Assembly: GCA_050299855.1 (NCBI GenBank)
Contig: JBNKWQ010000011.1
Coordinates: 62,001 to 126,000 of the forward strand
Length of the DNA: 64,000 nucleotides
Direction of reading: 5' to 3'
Origin: Hahella sp050299855
GTDB taxonomy: Bacteria; Pseudomonadota; Gammaproteobacteria; Pseudomonadales; Oleiphilaceae
The notes below the pieces were generated by a model that was given only the letters and a program-made list of their open reading frames with translations, did not search any database and had not been told where the DNA came from. Within the stretch, counting starts at the first letter, position 1. Every line of letters starts with the position of its first letter. This document shows positions 15,454-24,734 of this stretch, in pieces. Both the position numbers and the translations under genes were made by a program.

Positions 15454-18400
15454 CAGTGCTCATAATGACGGAGCGCAGGGCCAGGGGTTTCACCGGCTTT
15501 TTCAACAGAACATAACCGGCCTGCTGCACCGCCAAAGCGACTTCTTCCGTATAGTCCGCCGTAATCACAATACCGGGGGCCGGTGCCTCCTTGGTAAGTT
15601 GAGCCAATACCTCCAGCCCCGTCGTGTTGTTATCCAGATGATAGTCGACAACGTACAAATCCGGCCTCCGAGCGCCAATCCGGGCTAGTGCGCCCTGTAT
15701 ATCCAGAGCGGTAATCACCTCGTAGCCCCAGCCCTCCAACAGGGAAGCCATACCTTCCACTATTTGTACTTCGTTATCGATACACAGAATCAATTGTCCT
15801 TGTGGATCATCCTGGGTTTGACCGGCGGATTCCGCCGGCAGGCTTTTCGTCTGATTCTTGCACAGAGGCAGTTCGATAGAGAAACTGGACCCCTGTCCCG
15901 GCGTGGATTCCACTTGAATCCTGTGATTCAACAACTTACCCATGCGGCTGACAATCGCCAAACCCAGGCCGAGACCTTTATCCTGTTGGGTCAATTGATT
16001 GGGCAGCCGTTGAAACTCATCGAAAATACAGGTGATTTTATCAGGCTCGATACCTATCCCTGTATCCCGGACCCTAATATCAACCTGGTCGCCATGGGGT
16101 TGCACGATCAGACTGACACTTCCCTCAAGGGTATACCTGAATGCATTGCTCAACAGGTTTTGCAGGATGCGGCGTAGCATTGCGCTGTCGGAGCGTACAT
16201 TGATATCCGGACAGGCCATGTCGAACTGCAACCGTTTTTCCTCGGCCACCACAGAAAATTCGGCCTGCAAGGACTCCAGGAGTGGCCTGAGAGGCATGCT
16301 GCGAATTTTTGGGTGGACGACATCAGAATCCAGTTTGGAAATTTCCAGTAGTTCCGCCAACAACGTCTCGGCACTTTCCAGGGACTGCTCCAGCTGGGAG
16401 GCAGTATCGATAAGATCCTGTTTTACCTCCTGACGTTCCATTTTGTGAATCAGTGAAGAGGTGAACAACGCCGCCGAGTTCAGCGGCTGTACCAGATCGT
16501 GACCCGCCGCGGCCAGGAAGCGGGTTTTATTGGTGTTGGCTCTTTTCAGCTCCACATTGAGCTGGGTGAGTTCATGGGTTCGTCCACTCACCTTTTCTTC
16601 CAACATCTCATTGGTTTGTTCCAACTGCTCTTCATATTGTCGCTGCTGGGTGATATCAGTAAAGGTGGTTATATACCCCCCATCCGGCATGGGGTTCCCT
16701 TTAATCTCCAGTACCTGCCCATTGGGACGGCGTCTTTCAGTACGGTAGGGGTGTCCGCTGGCAAAGCGGGCCAGCCGCTTATTAACACTTTCTTCCATGT
16801 TTCCATCTCCGAACTCCCCCTGCTCCGCCCAATAGCGAATAAGCTGGGCTACAGGCTGACCGACTTGCAGCAGGCCATCCGGATAATTGAAGAAATGCTG
16901 ATACTGTTTATTCCACGCCACGATATTCAAATCGCGGTCGATAATACTAATGCCTTGATCGATGCTCTGCAGTGCAGAATTGAGAATTTCGCGGCTGAAC
17001 TGCAGCATGTGCGAAGCTTCATCCACTATGGTGGTCAAATTGCCCGCGTTCGGCGTTTGATGGGAGTGAAGTATGGAAGTCAGCATCAGCCGTGCTGCGG
17101 GAGTCCCGATCACCGAGCCCAATAGCCGCTCTGTGCGTTGCAGCACATGACTGTTGGCGGGTTGATCCGACAGCAGGCGGCCTGTTTGAGGGTTCGTAAA
17201 ATCCTTAAATAGCGCCTTGGTTTTATCCTCCCTGACAAAATGCACCAATAGACTGCGAATATCGCCGATAGTTACCGTCGTTTCTGTCCGGGCAGGATGT
17301 GCCGCCAGACTCTCGTTCTCCACAAAGCGGGCGGCTTGCACTTGATCGACAAGTTTTTCGCGATAGCCGATGGACCCTAGAATCAGTCCGCCGGCATTGA
17401 CCAGAAGTGACCAGATGGTACCGTGCACGATGGGGTCAATGCCCTTCAGACCAAATAACGCCTGCGGTTTGAGCATGGCAATGCCAAAGGGTCCCTGGAG
17501 GGTATCGCCGGATATGATGCCCGCCTGTGCCATCACCGGGATAACCAGGGTGTAAAACCATGTGAAGAATCCCAAACTGAGCCCGATCAACGCGCCCCGG
17601 CGATTCAGCTTATTCCACCACAACCCCAGCAGTATTGCAGGAGCAAACTGCGCCACTGCCACCATGGACAGCATGCCGATAGCCACCAGTTCAGTGAATT
17701 CCGCCAAGAGCCGGAAATAGGCGTAGGCGGTCATTAAAATGACCACGATACTGATGCGCCGGAGCGTCAGAATACTGCGGCCCAGCTTTTCTGAATCAGG
17801 CTTCATCAGCCTAAGCTTGATCGCCAGAGGCATCAGCAGTTCATTGGATGCCATCGAACTTAAGGCAACCGTGGCGATAATTACCATGGATGTCCCAGCG
17901 GAAAGTCCGCCCAAATAGCCAAACAGCGCCAACCAGTCGTAGCCTTCCTTCATCGGCAGCAGTAACGAAAAGTATGCTTTGTGCGGGTAATCCACTCCAA
18001 AACTGAGCTGCCCCGCAAGCGCTACCGGCTGCACAAACAGGTTGATCAACAGCAAATAAAGCGGAAACAGCCACCGTGCCGTGGGAAGGTCTCTCTCGCT
18101 TTGGTTTTCCACCACCGCCACATGAAATTGCCTGGGCAAACAAAATATTGAAAACAATCCCAAAAGCATATGTACAAGATACACATAGGTACTATCGAAT
18201 TGGGTCAGTACGCGATTGATATCTGGTAACTTGAGCGAAGATTGCAGGATATCGGAAAAACCGGAATGCACGATTTCGACCGCAAAAATCCCCAATGCTA
18301 AAAAGGCGACCAGCTTAATGATGGACTCGAAGGCAATAACCTGTATCAAGCCCTTATGGTGTTCGCTGGTGTCGATGTGGCGGGTGCCGAACATGATTGA

Positions 18401-18904
18401 AAAAACCGCCATGATCAGTGCCACGTACAAGCCCTGGTCCTGCCACCAGATAGTCGTTGTAGATGGGGTCGAGCTAAGCAGCGAAAATGACACAGATACC
18501 GCTTTGAGCTGCAGGGCAATATAGGGGATAACGCCAACCATGGAGATCACCGTAATTAACACGGCGATAACGCGGGCATGGCCGTACCTGGCAGCCACGA
18601 AATCCGCCACTGTGGTCGTATTTTCCATCTTGCCTGTGCGAATCAAGCGCTCCAGAAAACGCCAGCCGAACAGAAACAGCAGGATAACACCAATGTGCAG
18701 GGGGGAAATCCACCAGCCGGTGTGAGAGAACTGTTCCACCGTGCCATAAAATGTCCAGCTGGTGCAGTAGGTTCCCAGACTCAAGGCATAGATAGCGGGT
18801 TGCAGGCGCGGACTGATTCTGCCCTGATCTCCACGTCGGGCAATCCAAAACAGGAAGCCGATATAAATGAGGGAAAAAAATATAATCCACTCAGGTGTTA
18901 GCAT
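15425..18904 (-). CDS. CrbS/MxtR-like hybrid sensor histidine kinase
   Basis: 1159 residues. Order: sodium/solute symporter (SLC5) region with about 13 helices (1-510); STAC linker (about 530-620: SLLVHFVREDKTKALFKDF); PAS (about 640-760: SIDQGISIIDRDLNIVAWNKQY); coiled coil; HisKA with AAGHDLVQPLNSAALF (His phosphorylation site); HATPase with N box QNLLSNAFRYT, RDTGIGI and GLGLGLAIV; and a C-terminal receiver (CIDNE, acceptor Asp in YVVDYHL, Lys in LLKKPVKP). This is the CrbS/MxtR architecture that controls acetate and short-chain carbon use through CrbR/ErdR. It lies 20 bases after the acyl-CoA ligase stop on the same strand, so the two are probably one operon. The symporter part may sense or transport the signal; the ligand is unknown. 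Confidence 0.88.
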   Translation of the reverse strand: MLTPEWIIFFSLIYIGFLFWIARRGDQGRISPRLQPAIYALSLGTYCTSWTFYGTVEQFSHTGWWISPLHIGVILLFLFGWRFLERLIRTGKMENTTTVADFVAARYGHARVIAVLITVISMVGVIPYIALQLKAVSVSFSLLSSTPSTTTIWWQDQGLYVALIMAVFSIMFGTRHIDTSEHHKGLIQVIAFESIIKLVAFLALGIFAVEIVHSGFSDILQSSLKLPDINRVLTQFDSTYVYLVHMLLGLFSIFCLPRQFHVAVVENQSERDLPTARWLFPLYLLLINLFVQPVALAGQLSFGVDYPHKAYFSLLLPMKEGYDWLALFGYLGGLSAGTSMVIIATVALSSMASNELLMPLAIKLRLMKPDSEKLGRSILTLRRISIVVILMTAYAYFRLLAEFTELVAIGMLSMVAVAQFAPAILLGLWWNKLNRRGALIGLSLGFFTWFYTLVIPVMAQAGIISGDTLQGPFGIAMLKPQALFGLKGIDPIVHGTIWSLLVNAGGLILGSIGYREKLVDQVQAARFVENESLAAHPARTETTVTIGDIRSLLVHFVREDKTKALFKDFTNPQTGRLLSDQPANSHVLQRTERLLGSVIGTPAARLMLTSILHSHQTPNAGNLTTIVDEASHMLQFSREILNSALQSIDQGISIIDRDLNIVAWNKQYQHFFNYPDGLLQVGQPVAQLIRYWAEQGEFGDGNMEESVNKRLARFASGHPYRTERRRPNGQVLEIKGNPMPDGGYITTFTDITQQRQYEEQLEQTNEMLEEKVSGRTHELTQLNVELKRANTNKTRFLAAAGHDLVQPLNSAALFTSSLIHKMERQEVKQDLIDTASQLEQSLESAETLLAELLEISKLDSDVVHPKIRSMPLRPLLESLQAEFSVVAEEKRLQFDMACPDINVRSDSAMLRRILQNLLSNAFRYTLEGSVSLIVQPHGDQVDIRVRDTGIGIEPDKITCIFDEFQRLPNQLTQQDKGLGLGLAIVSRMGKLLNHRIQVESTPGQGSSFSIELPLCKNQTKSLPAESAGQTQDDPQGQLILCIDNEVQIVEGMASLLEGWGYEVITALDIQGALARIGARRPDLYVVDYHLDNNTTGLEVLAQLTKEAPAPGIVITADYTEEVALAVQQAGYVLLKKPVKPLALRSVIMSTVNRARLKTG

Positions 18905-18924
18905 GGTCTGGCTTATCCAATGGT

Positions 18925-20544
18925 TTATTTAATCCAGAGTTGCTGGTAATCCTTACGCAATTCCACCTTGCGCAGCTTGCCGGTGCCAGTATGCGGGAGA
19001 TCATCGACAACGATAATCTCATCCGGCAGCCACCATTTCGCCACCTTACTGGCCAACAATTCCCGTAACCTGGCTTCACTATACTTTTGCGGGTCTCTTA
19101 AGGTCACCAGCATCAATGGCCGTTCGTCCCATTTGGGGTGCGGCACGCCGATCACGCAGGCTTCATTGACAGTATCATCATGCAGGGCGGCGTTTTCCAA
19201 ATCCACGGAGCTGATCCATTCGCCACCAGACTTGATGACATCTTTACTGCGGTCCACGATCTTTAGGTAACCTTGGGAATCGATGACTGCGACATCGCCG
19301 GTATCGAACCAGCCATTGTGAAATTTGTCCGTCCCCTCCCCTTTATAATAGCCTGCTAACACCCACGGCCCCTTCACTTTAAGAGTCCCGCTGGCTTGTC
19401 CATCGTGTGGCAGGGGGACTCCCTGATCGTCAAAGATTTCAATTTGAACGCCGAACATGGGTTTGCCTGCACTGGCTTGAATGCGGGTCCTCTCGTCCTC
19501 TGACAGTTTGGCCATGGCAGGTGAGGGAATTGCGGCAGTGGCCAATGGGCTGGTTTCCGTCATTCCCCAAATTCCCATCCAGTAAACCCCGTAGTGCTTG
19601 CGATAGATTTCAACCAGAGCCTTCGGGGATGCCGCGCCGCCAACCCCCAGTAATGTCAATGCATCGATTTTCTTACCGGACTCCATCAGATAGTTATGCA
19701 GATTTAGCCATACAGTAGGCACGCCATAGGCCTTGGTAATACCTTCATTTTCGATTAGTTCCTGCAAAGCCTCTCCATCCAGGCGCGGGCCCGGCAGCAC
19801 CAACTTGGCACCATAGAGCAATCCTGAATAAGGAATCCCCCACGCCCAAACGTGGTACATGGGCACCGCAGGCATAACCACTGCGGACTCGTTTAAATCA
19901 AGATATTGGGCACTACCGCTCATCATGGCATGCAGGACAGTGGAGCGATGGCTGTATAGCACACCTTTCGGATTGCCGGTGGTACCGGAGGTATAACACA
20001 ACCCGCTGGCTTGATGCTCATCCGGCTCCGGCCAGGCGTAGGTGTCATCCTCCCCGTTTAACAGGGTTTCATAACAGTGCAGATTCTCAAGTGACGAGTC
20101 CGGCATTTCAGAGGCATCGCAATTAACGATAAAGGCCTGTACGCCGCCTAATTGACCACGAATTTGCTCAAGCAAAGGGACGAACTGGGGGTCGACGAAA
20201 ACCAGACAGTCTTCGGCATGATTAACAATCCAGGCAATTTGCTCAGCAAACAAACGGGCGTTCAAGGTGTGTATCACACCTCCTGTCCCCGGAACCGCAT
20301 AATAAAGTTCCAGATGCCGGTAATTATTCCAGGCCAGAGTCGCCACACTGTCACCGGGCTTTACGCCCAGTTTGATGAGCGCATTCGCCAACTTCTGAAT
20401 TCTTTGGTAGGCCTCCCGATAACTATAGCGATGAACCCGGTCTTCATTAACGCGGCTGACAATCTGCTGGTCCGGATAACGGGACACTGCCGACAGCAAG
20501 ATATCTTTAATCAACAGAGGCGTTTTCATCATATTGCCATTCAT
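18925..20544 (-). CDS. AlkK-like medium-chain acyl-CoA ligase
   Basis: 539 residues, an AMP-forming ligase (ANL superfamily) that activates a carboxylic acid with ATP and CoA. Motifs: A3 LCYTSGTTGNPKGVLYSHRS, A5 GIWGMTETSPL, A7 GWFDTGDVAVID, A8 KSGGEWISSVDLE, and C-terminal catalytic Lys in PHTGTGKLRK. The run AWNNYRHLELYYAVPGTGGVIHTLN and KWDERPLMLV are very close to AlkK of alkane degraders and to DmdB, so medium-chain fatty acids or methylthiopropionate are the likely substrates; sequence does not separate them. Start: ATG 20544 with GGGAG nine bases upstream; the frame extends to TTG 20568. It heads the operon with the CrbS-like sensor. Confidence 0.88.
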   Translation of the reverse strand: MNGNMMKTPLLIKDILLSAVSRYPDQQIVSRVNEDRVHRYSYREAYQRIQKLANALIKLGVKPGDSVATLAWNNYRHLELYYAVPGTGGVIHTLNARLFAEQIAWIVNHAEDCLVFVDPQFVPLLEQIRGQLGGVQAFIVNCDASEMPDSSLENLHCYETLLNGEDDTYAWPEPDEHQASGLCYTSGTTGNPKGVLYSHRSTVLHAMMSGSAQYLDLNESAVVMPAVPMYHVWAWGIPYSGLLYGAKLVLPGPRLDGEALQELIENEGITKAYGVPTVWLNLHNYLMESGKKIDALTLLGVGGAASPKALVEIYRKHYGVYWMGIWGMTETSPLATAAIPSPAMAKLSEDERTRIQASAGKPMFGVQIEIFDDQGVPLPHDGQASGTLKVKGPWVLAGYYKGEGTDKFHNGWFDTGDVAVIDSQGYLKIVDRSKDVIKSGGEWISSVDLENAALHDDTVNEACVIGVPHPKWDERPLMLVTLRDPQKYSEARLRELLASKVAKWWLPDEIIVVDDLPHTGTGKLRKVELRKDYQQLWIK

Positions 20545-20621
20545 CACCACTGGCTCCCGTTTCAGCAAGGCCTTAGCTTCACACTGACTAATTCAGAATA
20601 TCCAACATTAATCCCAAGCTT

Positions 20622-20716
20622 AGTACTTAATTCCAAACCAAGTACTTAATTCCAAACCAAGTACCTAATTCCAAACCAAGTACTTAATTCCAAACCAAGC
20701 ACTTAATTCCAAACAT
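20622..20716. repeat. Five-unit 19-bp tandem repeat
   Basis: Unit AGTACTTAATTCCAAACCA repeated head to tail at 20622, 20641, 20660, 20679 and 20698. Units 1, 2 and 4 are identical, unit 3 has one change, unit 5 is changed at one position and at its end. A degenerate unit may precede at about 20603. It lies upstream of the acyl-CoA ligase start (77 bases) and of the TRAP operon, so it may hold regulator sites or vary by slippage. Confidence 0.9.
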
Positions 20717-20785
20717 AAGTATGGGCCGCAATCAAAGACCAAGATCATGGAACAAAATGTAGGCGGTTTTGTTAGACATCCCCAT

Positions 20786-20802
20786 CCTCCTTTCGAAGGA
20801 GG
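20786..20802. terminator. Short GC hairpin in the ligase/TRAP spacer
   Basis: CCTCCTT-tcg-AAGGAGG, perfect 7-bp stem with tight loop, no clear T-run. It may be a weak terminator or boundary between divergent units; the remaining spacer to 20966 shows nothing firm. Confidence 0.4.
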
Positions 20803-20966
20803 GTGTATCAATATTGTTCTCTCTAGAATGAAAGCATCTTGGTGATGACCTATCAGCTTGGTATTAAAAATCAAAACGGAACGAATATCTGTTTTGACAC
20901 TGGATGGATAGCACTGAGAGCCCCTTCAATTTATACGCAACAAAAATAAGACCCTAGGAGGAACAC

Positions 20967-22046
20967 ATGCAAACGTCACTTCGATCCAGATTTATGGTCT
21001 CAATAGCAGCGGTCGCTATCAGCGCCGGTGTCGGCCTTACGCACGCTGCGGACGATGTAAAACCCGTCTTATTGAAGACCCCTGTCGCTTTCGGTACGCA
21101 CCTTCCCGCCCTGGGCACACCGATCAAATGGGTTTCCGAAGAGCTCCCCGATATTTCCAACGGCAACCTCAAAATGAAAGTGTATGAGCCCGGTAAGCTT
21201 GTCGCCCCCTTTGAAATACTGGACGCGGTATCCTCCGGGAAAGTTAATTCGGGCTATACCACCGCTGGTTACTGGGCGGGCAAAATCCCGGCCGCATCAC
21301 TGTTCTCAGCAGTTCCTTTCGGGCCGGAAGCACCGGAATACATGGCCTGGCTTTACTACGGACACGGTAATGAGCTTTACCAGGAGATGTACGATACAGC
21401 GGGCTACAACGTTAAAGTCCTGCCCTGTGCCATTATTTCTCCGGAAACCTCCGGTTGGTTCAAAAAAGAGATCGACTCTGTCGATGACCTTAAAGGCCTG
21501 AATATGCGGTTCTTCGGCCTGGGTGGAGAAGTGATGCAAAAACTGGGGGTTTCCACCTCCCTGTTGCCCGGTGGAGAAATCTTCGGTGCCCTGGAAAAAG
21601 GTGCCATCGACGCCACCGAATTCTCTCAGCCCGCCATCGATGAACGCCTGGGGTTCTACAAAATCGCCAAGTTCAACTATTTTCCCGGTTGGCATCAACA
21701 GGCGACCATCTTTGAGTTGTTGATCAATAAGGATACCTGGAACGGTATGCATAAAAGCCAGCAGGTACAAATGGAAGCCACTTGTATGGCCTCTATCACC
21801 AACTCAATCGCCGAATCCGAGGCGATGCAATTCGATGCCATGATCAAAAACGAGAAAGAACGTGGCGTGACCACCAAAACCTGGGATCCGAAGATGCTGA
21901 GTACTTTCGAGAGTGCCTGGGATGAAGTGGCGAAGGAGCAGTCCGCCAGGGATCCTATGTTCAAAAAAGTATACGACGATCTCGCTACTTTCCGGGAAAA
22001 CTACAAGGTTTGGTCTACAAAAGCCTTCCTGCCACGCGGCAGCTGA
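20967..22046 (+). CDS. dctP: TRAP transporter substrate-binding protein (DctP family)
   Basis: 359 residues with a Sec signal peptide (MQTSLRSRFMVSIAAVAISAGVGLTHA, cut before ADD). Family features: long binding core with VYEPGKL, GYTTAGYWAGKIPAASLFSAVPFG, and the conserved anchor region DLKGLNMRFFGLGGEVMQKLGVS with Arg for the substrate carboxylate. It is the periplasmic receptor that delivers an organic acid to DctQM for sodium-driven uptake. The wording FGLGGEVMQKLG and YYGHGNELYQEMYD recalls the TakP (2-oxo acid) branch, but the ligand is not decided. AGGAGG ribosome site seven bases before ATG. Two hairpins separate it from dctQ. Confidence 0.92.
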   Translation: MQTSLRSRFMVSIAAVAISAGVGLTHAADDVKPVLLKTPVAFGTHLPALGTPIKWVSEELPDISNGNLKMKVYEPGKLVAPFEILDAVSSGKVNSGYTTAGYWAGKIPAASLFSAVPFGPEAPEYMAWLYYGHGNELYQEMYDTAGYNVKVLPCAIISPETSGWFKKEIDSVDDLKGLNMRFFGLGGEVMQKLGVSTSLLPGGEIFGALEKGAIDATEFSQPAIDERLGFYKIAKFNYFPGWHQQATIFELLINKDTWNGMHKSQQVQMEATCMASITNSIAESEAMQFDAMIKNEKERGVTTKTWDPKMLSTFESAWDEVAKEQSARDPMFKKVYDDLATFRENYKVWSTKAFLPRGS

Positions 22047-22052
22047 GCTTAG

Positions 22053-22115
22053 TTAGTACCCGTCCATAAACACCCGATTATAGACGGGTACTAACGTGGC
22101 ACAGGGAAGTGCCAC
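22053..22115 (+). repeat. Two intercistronic hairpins between dctP and dctQ
   Basis: TTAGTACCCGTC (22053-22064) pairs perfectly with GACGGGTACTAA (22083-22094) around an 18-base loop, then GTGGCAC-agggaa-GTGCCAC (22096-22115). Such structures often protect the upstream binding-protein mRNA or partly terminate, giving more receptor than membrane subunits. Confidence 0.7.
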
Positions 22116-22175
22116 CAAAATTAATGGTGTAAACCATTGACCTTGCGGCTTCCATAAGCGGCCGGGAGTCCGTTT

Positions 22176-22784
22176 ATGGATGAAGACTATTTAGTCCCGC
22201 TTATCCGGAAAAAACTGAAGAAAATCGTTTGGAGCAATCGAATGAATATTGGCACGCACGAGGATCAGATACCCGTTCCCATTGCCGATCAAATTGATCG
22301 TTTTATTATATGGATCGGTCAAGCCGTGGCTTGGGTCTACTTATTACTGGTGCTGATCATTATTACCCAAGTCATCCTCAGAAAAGGATTTTCCGGAGGC
22401 TTGATTGTACTGGAGGAGTCGGAATGGCACCTCTATGCCATTGGCTTCATGATCGGCCTTTCCTATTGCCAGGCTCGCAACACCCATGTGCGGGTCGATC
22501 TGTTTGCCAGTCGGTTTTCTTCCAAGACCCAACGCATCATCGAAATTCTTGGGCTGAGTCTGTTGGTTCTCCCCTTTGTCTATGTGGTGGTGTATCACAG
22601 CATAGATTTTGTCTACGACTCCTGGCGCACCGGCGAAAGCTCCGACGCCCCAGCGGGTCTACCCCATCGCTTTCTCATTAAATCAGTGATTCCAATCGCC
22701 TTTAGCCTCTTAGGATTGTCGGTACTTTCCCGCATATTCCGAGACACCTGGTTGCTGGTCAGGGAGTTTCGACATGGAAACTAA
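22176..22784 (+). CDS. dctQ: TRAP transporter small membrane subunit (DctQ)
   Basis: 202 residues with the four-helix layout of DctQ: FIIWIGQAVAWVYLLLVLIIITQVILRKGF, then the amphipathic-plus-helix region containing EESEWHLYAIGFMIGLSYCQARNTHVRVDLF, a third helix IIEILGLSLLVLPFVYVVVYHSIDF and a fourth IPIAFSLLGLSVLSRIF. It joins the DctM permease. Start: ATG 22176 has GGGAG seven bases upstream; a second ATG at 22242 (MNIGTHEDQ) also has GGAG seven bases upstream and would remove 22 basic residues. The end overlaps dctM by 11 bases, which points to coupled translation. Confidence 0.9.
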   Translation: MDEDYLVPLIRKKLKKIVWSNRMNIGTHEDQIPVPIADQIDRFIIWIGQAVAWVYLLLVLIIITQVILRKGFSGGLIVLEESEWHLYAIGFMIGLSYCQARNTHVRVDLFASRFSSKTQRIIEILGLSLLVLPFVYVVVYHSIDFVYDSWRTGESSDAPAGLPHRFLIKSVIPIAFSLLGLSVLSRIFRDTWLLVREFRHGN

Positions 22785-24159
22785 TGAGATACTCGTCGTC
22801 GCCATGTTTGCAACCTTTATCCTGCTGTTGTTTACCGGCTTGCCGGTCGCCTATGTCCTGGCAGGTGTAGGATTGATATTCACCGGCATCGGCTATTACG
22901 CCGATATGTACTGGGATACGCTGACCGGCCTGGACTTCCTCACTATCGGCCTGGTGGTCAATCGAATATATAAGATCATGGATAACTGGATATTGGTGGC
23001 ACTACCAATGTTCGTCTTCATGGGCAATATGCTGGATAAATCCGGCGTTGCAGAAGACCTGATGAAGTCGTTTCAGGAGCTGTTCGGTCGTGTCAGGGGT
23101 GGTTTGGCAATAACGGTAACCTTGATTGGCATTATCCTAGCCGCTTCTACCGGCATCATAGGCGCTTCAGTAGTGTTGTTGGCGGTCATGTCATTTCCTG
23201 CCATGCGGAAGCAGAAATACCGCGACTCTGTCGCTCTGGGTACCATCGCTTCGGCGGGTACTTTAGGGATTTTGATTCCACCAAGTATTATGCTGGTAAT
23301 CATGGCGGACCAAGTGGCCCTACCCGTTGGCGACCTGTTTATGGGCGCCGTTTTCCCAGGGCTTGTCCTCGGCTTACTTTATATCTGCTACCTGTTAATT
23401 TGGGGATTGATCAGGAAAGAGGATTTCCCGTTACCGGAGGACACTAAGCCCGTCACCCTGAATACCTGGATCCGAGTGCTTAAGAGCACACTCCCAACAG
23501 TGGCGCTGATCATCTCCGTACTGGGTTCAATATTCGCCGGCTGGGCGACACCGACGGAAGCCTCAGGAGTCGGTGCACTGGGTGCAGCGCTACTGGCTTG
23601 GTATAACAGAAAGCTCAAGTTCTCCATACTGAAAGAATGCCTGCACAATACCATGAACGTCACCGCCTATATCTTTGCCATCTTTGTAGGCGCATCCCTC
23701 TTTGCCCTGGTGCTGAGAGAACTGGGCGGTGACGAAATAATCGCGAGTTTTCTGACCGGCCTACCCTTTGGCAGTTACGGGATTATCCTGTTCATTCTCG
23801 GCATAATCTTCTTATTGGGCTTTGTGCTCGACTGGATTGAAATCACCCTGATTATTCTGCCTTTGATCGTGCCCGTCATCTCCGGACTTGACCTGGATAT
23901 CCCTGGGTTTGGCGTTCTGGACCATCCGAAGCTGGTGTGGTTTGTCATGCTGGTCGCCGTAACGTTGCAGACCTCGTTTCTTACTCCACCGGTCGGATTC
24001 GCTCTGTTTTACTTAAAAGGGGTATGCCCACCGGATATCCGAATTTCCACAATCTACCGCGGAGTGGTGCCTTTCATCATCCTTCAGCTTATAGGATTAG
24101 CATTCATTCTGATGTTCCCTGCTCTGGTCAATTGGTTGCCGGCGCAGATTTATTCCTAG
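22774..24159 (+). CDS. dctM: TRAP transporter large permease (DctM)
   Basis: 461 residues, about 12 helices, with hallmark elements: GLPVAYVLAGVGL at the start, then VALPMFVFMGNMLDKSGVAEDLM, GGLAITVTLIGIILAASTGIIGASVVLLAVM, GTLGILIPPSIMLVIMAD and, in the second half, GWATPTEASGVGALGA and FVLDWIEITLIILPLIVPV. It is the sodium-coupled channel of the transporter. The length is slightly above the common 425-430 because of an insertion around residues 35-65 (YYADMYWDTLTGLDF). Last gene of the operon. Confidence 0.93.
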   Translation: METNEILVVAMFATFILLLFTGLPVAYVLAGVGLIFTGIGYYADMYWDTLTGLDFLTIGLVVNRIYKIMDNWILVALPMFVFMGNMLDKSGVAEDLMKSFQELFGRVRGGLAITVTLIGIILAASTGIIGASVVLLAVMSFPAMRKQKYRDSVALGTIASAGTLGILIPPSIMLVIMADQVALPVGDLFMGAVFPGLVLGLLYICYLLIWGLIRKEDFPLPEDTKPVTLNTWIRVLKSTLPTVALIISVLGSIFAGWATPTEASGVGALGAALLAWYNRKLKFSILKECLHNTMNVTAYIFAIFVGASLFALVLRELGGDEIIASFLTGLPFGSYGIILFILGIIFLLGFVLDWIEITLIILPLIVPVISGLDLDIPGFGVLDHPKLVWFVMLVAVTLQTSFLTPPVGFALFYLKGVCPPDIRISTIYRGVVPFIILQLIGLAFILMFPALVNWLPAQIYS

Positions 24160-24275
24160 GGTCTGTTGATGTTTCGCCATCGCCACTGTTGTGCCTGAAG
24201 CGCCAGGCTAGTGGTGTGGCATCCCGACACCGAGAAGCGTGGTTTGGTTATTTCAAATGAGGGAAAGCTGGCCCC

Positions 24276-24434
24276 TTGGGTCCGAGTAAGTATGAATATC
24301 TATTCGGCTATGATGCCAACTTGGCAGTAGCCACAGCGGCACTGAAAGCAGGCTTCAAAAAGGTCGGACTGCTGAGCGCGATGGGGGCTGACGCCGACTC
24401 CAGGGTTTTCTATAGCCGTGTCAAAGGTACTAGT
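24276..24434 (+). pseudogene. Fragment of an HTATIP2/YbjT-like oxidoreductase gene
   Basis: The frame encodes FGYDANLAVATAALKAGFKKVGLLSAMGADADSRVFYSRVKG, an internal piece of an NAD(P)-binding epimerase-like protein (pattern A-x-A-A-x-x-A-G, LLSAMGA, SRVFYSRVKG). A stop precedes it in frame (24258-24260), no ribosome site is present, and after VKG the similarity ends. So both ends of the gene are gone. Confidence 0.7.
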
Positions 24435-24447
24435 CGAACTATGTCAG

Positions 24448-24672
24448 TTAACCTTTTTCTAACTGCCGAACAGCTCTCTCAGCCACAGAGTTAAGCCCGT
24501 CGCCACCCTCATGGACATAAGCAATAATGTTGATCTTCATGGATTTGGCCCAGAATTTTTGCACATGACCGGCCACCACTTCCGCAGCCTTGTCAGCGTC
24601 ACCGGCGCAGGGATTATTTTCAGCGATCTGGTTAAGCATTTTGACCAACTGACCCATTGCATCATAGGACAT
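24448..24672 (-). CDS. fdsD: Formate dehydrogenase delta subunit FdsD
   Basis: 74 residues (MSYDAMGQLVKMLNQIAENNP...DADKAAEVVAGHVQKFWAKSMKINIIAYVHEGGDGLNSVAERAVRQL). The pattern L-V-x-M-x-N-Q-I-A-x-N and HVxKFW-x-xMxxxI is diagnostic of the small subunit of NAD-dependent, molybdenum or tungsten formate dehydrogenases. Its exact role is unclear; it is needed for maturation or stability in related systems. ATG 24672 has GAGG six bases upstream; the frame also allows an upstream TTG at 24684. Last gene of the fds operon, 62 bases after fdhD. Confidence 0.88.
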   Translation of the reverse strand: MSYDAMGQLVKMLNQIAENNPCAGDADKAAEVVAGHVQKFWAKSMKINIIAYVHEGGDGLNSVAERAVRQLEKG

Positions 24673-24734
24673 AAAACACCTCAAATTTTGTTATTACCAA
24701 TGGCTCAATTCAGTCACTGTGGTTGCCGAACTCA

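Noticed and set aside
20622..20716. Possible CRISPR array
   Set aside because: Units are directly abutting with no spacers and no cas genes are present; it is a simple tandem repeat.
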